A DNA stretch of 64,000 bases, taken from assembly GCA_963734955.1 (NCBI GenBank), contig CAVTJO010000014.1, positions 1-64,000 on the forward strand, given 5' to 3'. The translations under genes and the position numbers were made by a program. Each line of letters starts with the position of its first letter. Position 1 is the first letter of the stretch. Positions 8,381 through 17,844 of this stretch are shown here, piece by piece. This DNA comes from UBA11986 sp963734955 (GTDB taxonomy: Bacteria; Bacteroidota; Ignavibacteria; UBA10030; UBA6906). The notes beneath the pieces are model-generated. The model searched no databases. It saw only the letters and a program-made list of their open reading frames with translations, and had not been told where the DNA came from.

Positions 8381-11065
8381 TTACTTCATAAACATCATCT
8401 TCAGTGACTGTACGAACGAGCCTGACGTCATCCGATAGATGTACATCCCTGTGGACGCCATCTTGCCATTGTTGTCACGCCCATCCCAGCTCACAACGCC
8501 TGTACCGCGATCCACGTAGCTGCTCACCAGCGTCCGCACTTCCTGACCGAGCAGGTTGTACACCGCAATCTTCACGTTGCCTGCCTGTGGAATGGCGAAC
8601 TTGATGTTGGTGGTCGGGTTGAACGGGTTCGGGTAGTTCTGGGACAACAGGTAGTCAACCGGCAGCTCGGGAGGCGTTCCGTGGATGATCTGGATCTCCA
8701 CATCCCCGATTCTGTCGTTCTGCTCTCCTGCCACAACGAAGCGGTTCAAGGTTACAACGTTTGGATTCGCAAGAGCAAACGGAATGTTGGCCACGAGGCG
8801 ATCACCCGGCTCAATCGTGCGGGCTTCCATGTTGTACATCAGGATGCGCAGCAGGTCGTCAATGCCGAGGTACGGCCCGAGGCCGAGTAGCGTCATGACG
8901 TCGATGTTTGTCGGAACTGAAGGAATGTTGCCGAATTCAAACTGCAGACCCTTGACTCGCATGGAGTTTGCCATCCGTACTGCAATACCTTCGTTCGTGA
9001 TGTAGAACGTCAGCTTCACGTCCGCACCGCTGTTCCCCTTCTGGAGACCAGTGTTGTTGTTCGCGACGATCGGCGGAACAACTGGAGCGTAGGAAGGTGA
9101 ACCATCCGGATAGCGGCCCGTCAGGATGATCTGTTGCAACAGTGCAAGATCCTGAACGTTGATAACTCCATCAGGCGACGGAGCCGGATTACCTGGAACC
9201 CATGGAGCGAGATCTCCAAGCGTGAAATCAAAGGTCCCAACGATGGGTCTGCCCAGGATGTAGTCGACAATGAGGAGCAAATCAATAATGTCGACACTTC
9301 CATCATGGTTCACATCACCGTACAGGTAGCCGTGAACACCGCGGGGGTTAATGATAACGTTCTGGTCGTTATCTGCACTGACTGCCACCGCATCTCCGTT
9401 CGGTAGACTTGCAAAAACGTCGAGAAGCTGGACGTGTACAGTCTGGGGCCCATGAGGCGACACATGCCCGACGCCATACCGGAACCGGATGAGATCATTC
9501 AGATTGGCACCTGGCGGAATGGTATTGTTACCATTACCATAGAACACGATGCTTACCGTGTCGTTCGTTGTCCCGTCCATGTTGGCCGGGCCATAATGGG
9601 CTTGTGTTTGGAAGCTGAATGTCCCCGCGGGAAGATTTGTACCCCTTGTTACACCCTGGAGGCTCAGCCCTGATGTATCATCGCCCTTGAAAACAAGGCG
9701 TACCTGCAATGCCTTCAACGGTCCGGGTCCTCCGTACGCCAATTGCAGCGTATCCTCATAGGACGCGAAATCTTCGAAGTGTGTACGTGTATCTGCAGCA
9801 AAGAGCAGTGCATTGCTGACTCCAGAGCCGGTCACCGGGACGCTCGTTGGACTGACCGGGCCCGGGGGAACGCCGTTATGTGTAAAGACGATGTCGCCAT
9901 TGAATGTACCTACGCTCGGTGGATGAAACACCACGTCGAAGTTGTAGCTCCCGAGAGCAGCGATGGTCAATGGGAATGTTGCAGGAGGATTTGGCGTGAT
10001 CGTGTAGCCTGCTGGCACCGTCGGTGCACTGTTCAGTATGAGTGCATTGGGGGTGCCGGTGTTCGACACGGTCAGCGTCAGTGTTGTGCTGCTGAGAACG
10101 CCGCGGGGACCAAACCCAAGCGATGTCGGGCTCACCGAAAAAATGGGGCTGGGTGGGGCTGCGACTCCAGCTCCGGTCACAGGGACATTCGTCGGGCTGA
10201 CCGGGCCGGGGGGAACGCCGTTATGCGTAAAGACGATATCGCCATTGAATGGACCCACGCTCGGTGGATTAAACACCACATCGAAGTTTTGGCTTCCGAG
10301 GGCGGCAATGGTCAACGGGAATGTTGCAGGGGGATTTGGCGTGACCGTGTAGCCTGCCGGCGCAGTGGGTGCACTGTTCAATATGAGTGCATTGGTTGCA
10401 CCGGTGTTGGACACCGTGAGCGTGAATGTTGTATTGCTGCCAACGAGGCGGTTACCGAACGCAAGCGATGTTGGGCTCACCGAGAAAGTCGGGCCGGGGT
10501 TGGGTGGCGTTACCAAACCGGACGTAAATATCTTGAAGTCTGTTTGGCCTGAAGCGCCAAGGTCAGCAGTGGAGGCGGTCAACATGTTCACGTTAATAAG
10601 AATTCCGCCTGTTGCGGCGTCTACCAGCCTGGCCGCGACGAACCGCGCAGCGACGTCAGTCGAGTTCCAACTCACAACGATGCCCGGACCGGTACCGGTC
10701 TGGTTCTTTCCTTTGAACGTATCAGCCTGGGCAAGACTCAGGTATGGCCTGTAGTCATACAGCGTGCCCTGACCGAATCCTGCCGGCGGACCGGGATCTA
10801 CTCCTGTCCGCGGGAATACCATGCGTGCATCGAACACGCCGGTGGGCGGAGCTGGTGGCAGCTCGCTTTCTGCGTGCGTACCGAAGATGTCAGTCGGGTC
10901 AACGCCGAAATGCGCTCCCGGAAAGACGCCAATGTACAACGTGTACGTGTTTGCCCCGTCAGTAACGGTCAGCGGAAGTTCAAAATTCGGCTGAGCCAGC
11001 ACTGTCGAGAGCGACGCCAGCGAAACAAGCGTGAGAAGTACTGCAAAGGCTCTCAAGCGTTTCAT
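8381..11065 (-). CDS. T9SS surface protein with HYDIN-like repeats and a dockerin
   Basis: The start is the ATG at 11065 (MKRLRAFAV), preceded by AGGAGG at 6-nt spacing; the open frame extends upstream through a Thr-rich stretch that lacks a signal peptide, so I reject the longer start. Residues 1-25 are a signal peptide. ~25-165 is the PPAPPTGVFDAR domain. Two near-identical ~105-residue ASPM/HYDIN-type repeats follow (SVSPTSL.FG, FTHNGVPPGP). About 575-650 is a type I dockerin-like pair (GDVNHDGSVDIIDLLLIVDY and PDGVINVQDLALLQQI) with EF-hand-like Ca2+ residues, flanked by two beta-rich, cohesin-like segments. The final ~95 residues are a T9SS sorting domain (NYPNPFNPTTNIKFAI... MMFMK). 894 residues. 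Role in surface assembly or polysaccharide interaction is inference. Confidence 0.85.
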   Translation of the reverse strand: MKRLRAFAVLLTLVSLASLSTVLAQPNFELPLTVTDGANTYTLYIGVFPGAHFGVDPTDIFGTHAESELPPAPPTGVFDARMVFPRTGVDPGPPAGFGQGTLYDYRPYLSLAQADTFKGKNQTGTGPGIVVSWNSTDVAARFVAARLVDAATGGILINVNMLTASTADLGASGQTDFKIFTSGLVTPPNPGPTFSVSPTSLAFGNRLVGSNTTFTLTVSNTGATNALILNSAPTAPAGYTVTPNPPATFPLTIAALGSQNFDVVFNPPSVGPFNGDIVFTHNGVPPGPVSPTNVPVTGAGVAAPPSPIFSVSPTSLGFGPRGVLSSTTLTLTVSNTGTPNALILNSAPTVPAGYTITPNPPATFPLTIAALGSYNFDVVFHPPSVGTFNGDIVFTHNGVPPGPVSPTSVPVTGSGVSNALLFAADTRTHFEDFASYEDTLQLAYGGPGPLKALQVRLVFKGDDTSGLSLQGVTRGTNLPAGTFSFQTQAHYGPANMDGTTNDTVSIVFYGNGNNTIPPGANLNDLIRFRYGVGHVSPHGPQTVHVQLLDVFASLPNGDAVAVSADNDQNVIINPRGVHGYLYGDVNHDGSVDIIDLLLIVDYILGRPIVGTFDFTLGDLAPWVPGNPAPSPDGVINVQDLALLQQIILTGRYPDGSPSYAPVVPPIVANNNTGLQKGNSGADVKLTFYITNEGIAVRMANSMRVKGLQFEFGNIPSVPTNIDVMTLLGLGPYLGIDDLLRILMYNMEARTIEPGDRLVANIPFALANPNVVTLNRFVVAGEQNDRIGDVEIQIIHGTPPELPVDYLLSQNYPNPFNPTTNIKFAIPQAGNVKIAVYNLLGQEVRTLVSSYVDRGTGVVSWDGRDNNGKMASTGMYIYRMTSGSFVQSLKMMFMK

Positions 11066-11389
11066 GGTGGTGCCTCCTGTTGTGGTGGTTGTGGTGGTTG
11101 TGAATTGTGTGGTGGTTCTACTTAGCAACATGAGCTTACGGACTTCCTTGGACTTCTTTGAGCCAGGAGACAGACTTCGATTTGAGGTACTGTCTCCAGT
11201 TCATCGTCTGAGATGGTTTCGTATTGGAAAGACCGCCCTTGCAACCGCGCAAACTGAACGGGGTGAACTCAGATACCGATGGAATAAACCCGATGATAAT
11301 GAGGCAAAAATTAGGGTGTTGGCTACAGTTCGGCGCGTTGCTTCGGGATTGGGGACGCTTCGCCCGAAAACTAATCGAGTTGCGCGCAA

Positions 11390-11437
11390 AGAACAACTGT
11401 AGATACTACCTGATTTCTCCTCGTACCAACACGAGGT
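11390..11437 (-). other. Conserved intergenic element, copy 1
   Basis: On the minus strand this reads CTCGTG-TTGG-TACGAG (a hairpin) followed about 20 nt later by CTACAGTTGTTCTTT. The same CTCGT(A/G) and ACAGTTGTxTT blocks, about 50 nt apart end to end, occur at 37033-37085 and 38124-38175, in each case ~70-125 nt past the stop of a minus-strand gene. The remaining sequence of the 490-bp gap here (11066-11558) shows no gene. Confidence 0.45.
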
Positions 11438-11518
11438 TTTTCTTTACCCGACTCAACGATCGAAGGCGAACTCGGCGTCGTCACAAACAAATCCAGTTCC
11501 ATGTGATGCGACGACTGA

Positions 11519-11545
11519 AGGGGGCACCGTTCACCGGCACCCCCC
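11519..11545 (-). terminator. GC-rich hairpin after the 11559 gene
   Basis: Beginning about 14 nt past the stop at 11559, the minus strand has GGGGGTGCCG, a GTGAA loop and CGGTGCCCCC (10 pairs including two G-T wobbles). There is no T-run after it. Confidence 0.55.
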
Positions 11546-11558
11546 TCGGGGAATCCTC

Positions 11559-14500
11559 TTACTTCAACATCATCAGCTTGCGTATTTCGTTGAATGACTT
11601 GCCATTCGTTCCCGCTGCCGAGAGTTGCAGGAAGTACACGCCACTGGCCAACTGCTGGCCTCCATTGCCCATACCGTCCCATTCAGCAATGTGATACCCT
11701 GCTGCCATGTTATCGTTGATCAGTGTGCGAACTCTCTGCCCGAGAACATTGTAGATATGAACGGTCACTCTGCTATCCACCGGCAACGCATACTTGATGT
11801 TTGTCGTCGGGTTGAATGGATTCGGATAGTTCTGCGAGAGTGCATATTCTGTCGGCAGTGTCCCATCTCCCACCAACCGCACCGCAAATTTGGTGAGGCC
11901 GCTGTTCGTGATCTTCATGCTTCCTTCTCCCGACATCTGCTTCGCCGGGAACACCTTCCCACCAAGTCCATCCGTCATCTCATACGATGCTGTCCCGCCA
12001 TTCACCTTCCACGTTACCGTTAACGGATAGGCATCGGATTGAATCTGTACGGAGAACTCGACGGGCTCAGTGACCTTCATTGCATGGGTCCTGACCATTG
12101 ACCCGCCTTCGGCTGTCTCGAAACGTGCATCAAACGCCCCGGCCGGAGGCGCTGGAGGCATGTCGTACAACGCAAGTGGTATCGCGTTCTCTCGATCTGC
12201 ACCGAAGTACAGTGTCTGCGAAGCGCCCTTGCTGTCGGTGATCGTCACACTGTGGAGCGCTTCTTCGGCACCCGCACCCGATGCCTGCACCTTCGCAGGT
12301 CCGGAGAGCGGCGGATTGGCAATCACGAACTTGCCTGCTCCATTTGCCTTGATCCAGAACCCTTTGCCCGGCGTGAGTTGTGTCACCGGAGAGTACCCGG
12401 CTGCATAGCCGAACCAGTTCGATGCCCTTAAACCAGGCGGAATGCTGATGATGGTGCTTGTATCCACCGGGTTACTGATCGAGCCGACCATGTTCCACCC
12501 GTTCACAACGTTCAGGGTGTCACGTGTCAGAGATGTCCCGGTGATCACGTTGGTGGTTGCGGACGGGAATTTGCCCCAGTATCCTTTCCGGTTCTCCATC
12601 CTGAATCGCTGCGAATATCCCACGCCCGGCACGTACTCAAATGCATACGCATTCAACGAGGACGGGAAAATCTGCCGCACCGAGTCGCCCGGCACTGCAT
12701 TGGTCACAGGATTTGAAATCATGTTCCAGCCGGTCGCGATGCTTACGTTAATGTTGACGGTGCTCGACCCAAACTCATCCGCTCCGATATCCGGAGTGGA
12801 AACATTTCGGACATCGCCGTCGAAATCGTCCGTGACGCCGGCGATCGTGAGGCCGGCATTACTTGCAGGCGAGCCGCCGCCGGAGATGTGCAGATTCGTC
12901 GCACTCACAAACAGCGGATCCCCGGCAACGCTGTTGACATCCTGGTTCGGGGTGAATGTCGTCCGCCAATCGGTGAACGTCAGCCTGTCCGTATACGGCA
13001 CGGTCGTGCCAACGCCGCCGACCGACATTTGTGTATTCGAGGCGTTGACATCGTACAGGTTGTAGTTGCATCCGCCGGTGCTCCAATTGTAGGCGGCAGA
13101 TGGCACAACGATGTCATAATGCTTCAACGTGGAAATGTTCGAGTTGACATCGACGGAGATGATATTGTCCTTCAACGTCAGGATTGCCGCCTGGGTGGCA
13201 CTGACCCGGATGCCCACAGCACTCTGCGTCGCAGAGGTTGTTCCGACCGGATCAAGATCCCCCGAAAGACGCACGGAGTTAAATACCACCCGGTCGCCTT
13301 TGCTGTAGCTGATCGCGATCCCTACGGTCTGCTTTCCAGCGGTGGAGGAGTTTGAACGCACACCGTAGATCATATTATTCGCAATCAAGTTGAGGGTTGA
13401 AGGAACAGCATATTGCGCTGCCACAACCATGCCCACGGCAGACATGCCGCGTTCGTCCACGATATCGTGCACAAGGTTCTTCGTAATCGTGGAGTTGAGT
13501 ACGAACGTCTGGGCGGCGGGCCATGAATCGCTGCCGAGACCGATGCCAACGCGGTCGGAGATTGTTGCGGCAGGACTGTTCGCGAGATCGCCTCCCACAA
13601 AGCGAACTTCATTCCGCGTCAGATTGAGGGTGTTCTGATGCTGGACCACGATGCCTGCGCGTCCGATCTGATCAATTCCAAACGAAGCAGGACCGACAAG
13701 ATTGCCGGTAATGCTATTGAAGTCATTGGGATTTGTCACTGAACCGCGCAGCCACACGCCGATGCGCAGCCTGTAGAAGTAGTTGTTCGACACGGCATTC
13801 GAATCATTGTCGGGGCCGTCGCTGGGCCCGGTGAGAGAAGCTAATGTGCTTCCTCCCATGGCAACCCCAAAGCTGGTGGCAGGGTTGGTGTTTTGCTCAC
13901 GGTCCGAGGTAATATTGCAGTTCTTGATGACGTTGTTTCTGCAACCTGCACCAGTCCCGTTGCTCAACAGATAAAAGACTGCAGCCGGGGTACTAGGTGG
14001 CACGTAGGAGAATGTCATGTCACGCGTTGTCCCGCCCACAGTGTTCGAGCCATCAAACACGATGTAGTCTGCACCGTTCAGGAGCACCATCGCGAAATTG
14101 CCCGTGCCCGTGATGGTGGGTGACACTCCGGGGGCAGGTTTGAATGTTACCGTTGCACCGGGCCCCGCACCAGCTACCGAATCGATGACAAGTTGTGTTG
14201 GCAGCGTGTAGGACGGAGCGGTAAGCTGGAATGTAACGCCGGCAGAAACACCAACCGATCGGAGGTCAGTTGCCGCTGCATACAGCGTGGGATAGTCAGT
14301 ACTCGGAATGCTGTATGGCCCTGCCAGAGGATTCTTGACCGAGAAAGCGAGTGTCAGAGTATCGTTGTTGCGGTTGCCATCTGCGCCAAGCTCCGAGATT
14401 GCATAGGCAACATAGTTACCGGTGGTCGAGATTGTCGCAGCGCCGAATGTTACCTGCGCCGTCCCACCCGCAGCAAGGCTGGCGATGGAACTTGTTGTTT

Positions 14501-17500
14501 CATACACCGGCGTCACAAGGTTGCTTGCAAGGTAGATCCTGAAGCGCACCGGGATGCTGGTCTGGTTGCTCAGCCCCACGTTGCCAAAGGTTGCTTTGGG
14601 CGAGAAGGGAACTCCGGCTTTCTTCGCAAGTCCGGCAACAGGATCATTGATACTCAAGGGAGCCATGTCCGCTGCCAGCGCTGGAATGAATGTGCCTTCA
14701 TCTGCACCAATGTCAGGTGTCCCTCCGCGCAGATTGCCATCGATGTCCGTGGTGATTCCCGGAATCGACGTGCCACCGGACTCCACAGGCGTTGGGATGG
14801 TCGTGCTGATGTGCAGGTCAACATTCGGGTCGATGAACTGGGGATTTCCGCGCCTGCTGTTTGCATCCTGACCGGTTGCCGCGTTCCACGACGCAAGATC
14901 GGCGTAGTCGGTTGTCCGTACGGCCGCGAGTTTCCCTGTTGTCGTGCCGGGTGCATACAGGATATTGTAATTGGATGTGAGGGAGCTTCCGGCGGAGTTG
15001 TTCCGATAGAGGGCGATCGACCTGCCTCCGGTTCCTTCGGTCCGGCCGTTGTACAGGATATTGTTCTTCAGCGTGCATGTTGTGCTGTCCATCTGGAATG
15101 CTGCCGAGATCAGCCTGGTGGTGGTGGTTCCACGCAGGTAGACGGAGTTGAAGTACGCCTCGTCGTTGATCCCCTTGAGCATGTAGATCCCCTCGATGGT
15201 GGCACCCGTGTCGGAACTTGACGTGGCAATATCCCACACCATGTTGTTCCAGACCTTGTTCGATGAGGAGGCACCATCACCACCCACCCGCAAACCCACA
15301 ACCGGGTAGGCATTTGCCCCCGCCACATTATTCAAGACATTGCGCACCTTGTTGTTGTAGATACTGCTCCGCGTGGCCCCATCAAGGTAGAGACCCACGA
15401 TGGCACGGCTGCCTGCAAACGGCGAGATAGTCACTCCGTCGATGACATTGTCGTGGAACTGGAACGAGTCCACGTTGTTGACATACAATGCGGTCTGGAA
15501 CGTCGGTGAGCCGAAAGTTCCGAGCTGGCAGTTGCTGACGACGATGTTCGTGTCTTTCAGCGCCGCCGAGCCGCCAAGGGAATAGAAATCGTTGAACGCT
15601 CGCCCGATCCTCAGATTGTCGAATGTCACGTTCCTGTTCGTGACTGCAGTCTGCGCCATGGTGATCGCCGTCGCGGCTCCCGCACCAAAGTATCCTTTGA
15701 TATTGGCGTTCTTGATTGTGAAGTTTCTCACCCCCTGCAAATCGAACGTCGTCGTGTTCAGATTCAGGCTTGTATCGGGCTCGACGGTGAGGTCACGTGT
15801 TGTCCCTCCCACGGTGTTGGATCCATCAATCGTGAAGTTGGACGAATTTGTAATTTGAAAGACATACCCGATATCAGCAACATCGGACACAAATATTCTT
15901 GCTGTAACTCCGGGAGCCGGTTTTATCACCACGGGTTGCGGAGTTGTTGCATAGGAAACGCCGTCAATCCGGAGCGGCGGCTCGTTGTAGGTTCCATTCG
16001 TAATAAGGGAGAATGTGACGGGACCAGCCACATCGTTGTGCGTCAGGGTATCCGCAACCGCCTTCAACGTTGTGAACTGTCCGCCGGTTCCAACAGTGTA
16101 TGTTCCCGAAAGTTGTGTCGGCACGTAGAAGGACACGGTAAGTGTATCGTTCGATGGTATGGCATCACTATTCGCGGAAATCGCCCTCGCGGTATAGTAA
16201 CCCGGCGTTCCGGGAATTGTGAATGTACTGAAAGTGACTGTCGCCTCTTGTTCGGGCAGAAGAGGTCCGGCGATGCTCGAAGTGTTGGCGTAAATCACTG
16301 TGCCGCCGATATTGAGAATCTCAAAGCGGACAGGAATATTCGACTGACTGGCGCTGCCCGCATTCATGAAGCGACCCTGGGGATTGAAGTTGGCGCGGCG
16401 CTTCGATCCGTTCGCCGGGTCAACAACGAGGCTCGGTCGGATATCGTTTGCCGGAGGTGGCGGACTGACGGCGTCGCGATAGGCACCAATCGTACTGCTG
16501 CTGCCAACCGCCCAGCCGGATGTCGAGTCACCGTCGGTTTCGAAACTGATGTCAGCCCAGGTTGTTGCCGGGGTAGGCGTATACTCTGCAGCCCACGAAG
16601 ACCCCCGGTCTCTGCTATGGTACACTGTGCCACCCTGAACAAGCCAGAAGTCCCGTGTTCCTGCACTTGCCATTCCGCTCAGTGATCCGCTGCCGGGTTC
16701 GGTCTGGCTTGCCCACGTTACTCCACCGTCGGTCGTCCGGTCCAACCCTGAAGGGTTCCCACCAACAATTCCATTGTTGGCCGTGACAAACGAGACACTG
16801 ACACTGCTTCCAAAGGACGTCGCGCCTGAAGTCCATGTGCTGCCACCGTCTGTCGAGCGATAGACTTTGGAGCTGTTTGTTCCGAACCAGATATTTGTTG
16901 TCCCGATGACGGACATGGAATTGTTCCACCCCGCTTCTGCCCCGACTTGCGGTAATGGAGTAGAGATCGGATTCCATGTCGCTCCACCATCAGTTGTCTT
17001 GATAATCGTCCAGACACCACCGACAGGATCTCCCACCGCAATCCCATTGTTCGCATCGAACATATGAATTGCATCGATGAACCCGCCGACCAGGGTGTAC
17101 ACCGTTGTCCAGGCGCCCCCGCCGTTCGTGGTTCTATAGATGAACGTCGAGGTGCCTGACGTGGTCACGAACGCAACGTTCTCATTGAGCGCGTCGATGT
17201 TGTAAATATCGCCCGAGATCGGCGCGGCGCCGACTGATGTCCATGTCAAGCCGCCGTCCGTCGTCTTTGAAACGAAGGTCGCATTACCCGCAATCCATGC
17301 GATACTTGGACTCACTGCCTTCACTGAAGCGGGCGTAAAGGTACCCCCGAATTGTGCAGTCCAGCCTGTCAGCATGAGTGCGTCCAAAGCCGGCATGGTC
17401 TCGACAGGTTTCTCACGATTGCGCCTGATGGGAATACTGCCATCGCGATTTATTGCCATCGGCAGCACGTTCTTATTCTCAAAAAGAATGGGAAAAGTGG

Positions 17501-17636
17501 GCTGCGCCTTCTTGACATCAGGCGTAGGGGGCCCTGACGAGCGGCTCGCCAGTTTTGCAAACACGGGCGAACTGCACATCACGGCAACCGCCAGGAAAAG
17601 GGCGATAGGGTGTCTTACCAGGCTTGTGGCTTTCAT
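11559..17636 (-). CDS. Giant T9SS surface protein: YCF48/BNR propeller, CARDB-like and beta-helix domains
   Basis: 2025 residues; ATG at 17636 preceded by GGAGG at 6-7 nt. Residues 1-28 are a signal peptide ending PVFA. About 90-400 is a YCF48/BNR-like propeller (SKTTDGGLTWTSV, YRSTDGGSTWTSG repeats). Two CARDB-like Ig domains (SNIPVRFEI... NDTLTVSF and TSIPVRFRI... NDTLTLAF) each precede a right-handed parallel beta-helix region with strings of N-rich turns (DGSNTVGGTTRDLT and its partner). From about 12765 to the stop comes the shared cassette: paired GWNMISNPV/GWNMVGSISNP subdomains, the PPAPPAGAFDARF domain, then the sorting domain NYPNPFNPTTNIKYAL ending IRKLMMLK. Ligand is not predictable; a large surface adhesin or glycan-binding role is inference. 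Confidence 0.85.
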   Translation of the reverse strand: MKATSLVRHPIALFLAVAVMCSSPVFAKLASRSSGPPTPDVKKAQPTFPILFENKNVLPMAINRDGSIPIRRNREKPVETMPALDALMLTGWTAQFGGTFTPASVKAVSPSIAWIAGNATFVSKTTDGGLTWTSVGAAPISGDIYNIDALNENVAFVTTSGTSTFIYRTTNGGGAWTTVYTLVGGFIDAIHMFDANNGIAVGDPVGGVWTIIKTTDGGATWNPISTPLPQVGAEAGWNNSMSVIGTTNIWFGTNSSKVYRSTDGGSTWTSGATSFGSSVSVSFVTANNGIVGGNPSGLDRTTDGGVTWASQTEPGSGSLSGMASAGTRDFWLVQGGTVYHSRDRGSSWAAEYTPTPATTWADISFETDGDSTSGWAVGSSSTIGAYRDAVSPPPPANDIRPSLVVDPANGSKRRANFNPQGRFMNAGSASQSNIPVRFEILNIGGTVIYANTSSIAGPLLPEQEATVTFSTFTIPGTPGYYTARAISANSDAIPSNDTLTVSFYVPTQLSGTYTVGTGGQFTTLKAVADTLTHNDVAGPVTFSLITNGTYNEPPLRIDGVSYATTPQPVVIKPAPGVTARIFVSDVADIGYVFQITNSSNFTIDGSNTVGGTTRDLTVEPDTSLNLNTTTFDLQGVRNFTIKNANIKGYFGAGAATAITMAQTAVTNRNVTFDNLRIGRAFNDFYSLGGSAALKDTNIVVSNCQLGTFGSPTFQTALYVNNVDSFQFHDNVIDGVTISPFAGSRAIVGLYLDGATRSSIYNNKVRNVLNNVAGANAYPVVGLRVGGDGASSSNKVWNNMVWDIATSSSDTGATIEGIYMLKGINDEAYFNSVYLRGTTTTRLISAAFQMDSTTCTLKNNILYNGRTEGTGGRSIALYRNNSAGSSLTSNYNILYAPGTTTGKLAAVRTTDYADLASWNAATGQDANSRRGNPQFIDPNVDLHISTTIPTPVESGGTSIPGITTDIDGNLRGGTPDIGADEGTFIPALAADMAPLSINDPVAGLAKKAGVPFSPKATFGNVGLSNQTSIPVRFRIYLASNLVTPVYETTSSIASLAAGGTAQVTFGAATISTTGNYVAYAISELGADGNRNNDTLTLAFSVKNPLAGPYSIPSTDYPTLYAAATDLRSVGVSAGVTFQLTAPSYTLPTQLVIDSVAGAGPGATVTFKPAPGVSPTITGTGNFAMVLLNGADYIVFDGSNTVGGTTRDMTFSYVPPSTPAAVFYLLSNGTGAGCRNNVIKNCNITSDREQNTNPATSFGVAMGGSTLASLTGPSDGPDNDSNAVSNNYFYRLRIGVWLRGSVTNPNDFNSITGNLVGPASFGIDQIGRAGIVVQHQNTLNLTRNEVRFVGGDLANSPAATISDRVGIGLGSDSWPAAQTFVLNSTITKNLVHDIVDERGMSAVGMVVAAQYAVPSTLNLIANNMIYGVRSNSSTAGKQTVGIAISYSKGDRVVFNSVRLSGDLDPVGTTSATQSAVGIRVSATQAAILTLKDNIISVDVNSNISTLKHYDIVVPSAAYNWSTGGCNYNLYDVNASNTQMSVGGVGTTVPYTDRLTFTDWRTTFTPNQDVNSVAGDPLFVSATNLHISGGGSPASNAGLTIAGVTDDFDGDVRNVSTPDIGADEFGSSTVNINVSIATGWNMISNPVTNAVPGDSVRQIFPSSLNAYAFEYVPGVGYSQRFRMENRKGYWGKFPSATTNVITGTSLTRDTLNVVNGWNMVGSISNPVDTSTIISIPPGLRASNWFGYAAGYSPVTQLTPGKGFWIKANGAGKFVIANPPLSGPAKVQASGAGAEEALHSVTITDSKGASQTLYFGADRENAIPLALYDMPPAPPAGAFDARFETAEGGSMVRTHAMKVTEPVEFSVQIQSDAYPLTVTWKVNGGTASYEMTDGLGGKVFPAKQMSGEGSMKITNSGLTKFAVRLVGDGTLPTEYALSQNYPNPFNPTTNIKYALPVDSRVTVHIYNVLGQRVRTLINDNMAAGYHIAEWDGMGNGGQQLASGVYFLQLSAAGTNGKSFNEIRKLMMLK

Positions 17637-17791
17637 TGTGTTCCTCCGGGGTTGAGGTGTTGTTGCGGGAATTGGTTCTGATTCAGTAACTACAAATGAA
17701 ATGGAATGAGAAAAACATCATCGAGCACTTCCGAGCAAATACAACTCGGACGGATCAATCAACCGTAGATGACTCTGAGGGATTCCGAACA

Positions 17792-17825
17792 CCTCCCCGT
17801 CCCCGAGTGTGAGGGGACAGGGAGG
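17792..17825 (-). terminator. 13-bp hairpin after the 17845 gene
   Basis: Minus strand CCTCCCTGTCCCC, an 8-nt loop, and GGGGACGGGGAGG: a 13-pair stem with one wobble, about 19 nt beyond the stop at 17845. Not followed by a T-run. The remaining bases up to the next start at 17636 show no gene. Confidence 0.6.
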
Positions 17826-17844
17826 CTCGAATCAACATCGCTTC

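Noticed and set aside
9743..10552. 269-residue plus-strand frame, rich in Cys and Arg
   Set aside because: Antisense to the two HYDIN-like repeats of the 8381 gene; composition is that of a shadow frame.
11066..11131. Longer start for the 8381 gene with a Thr-rich leader
   Set aside because: The ATG at 11065 has an ideal AGGAGG and is followed directly by a signal peptide.
14193..15221. 342-residue plus-strand frame
   Set aside because: Antisense to the beta-helix part of the 11559 gene, with no domain or start signal.
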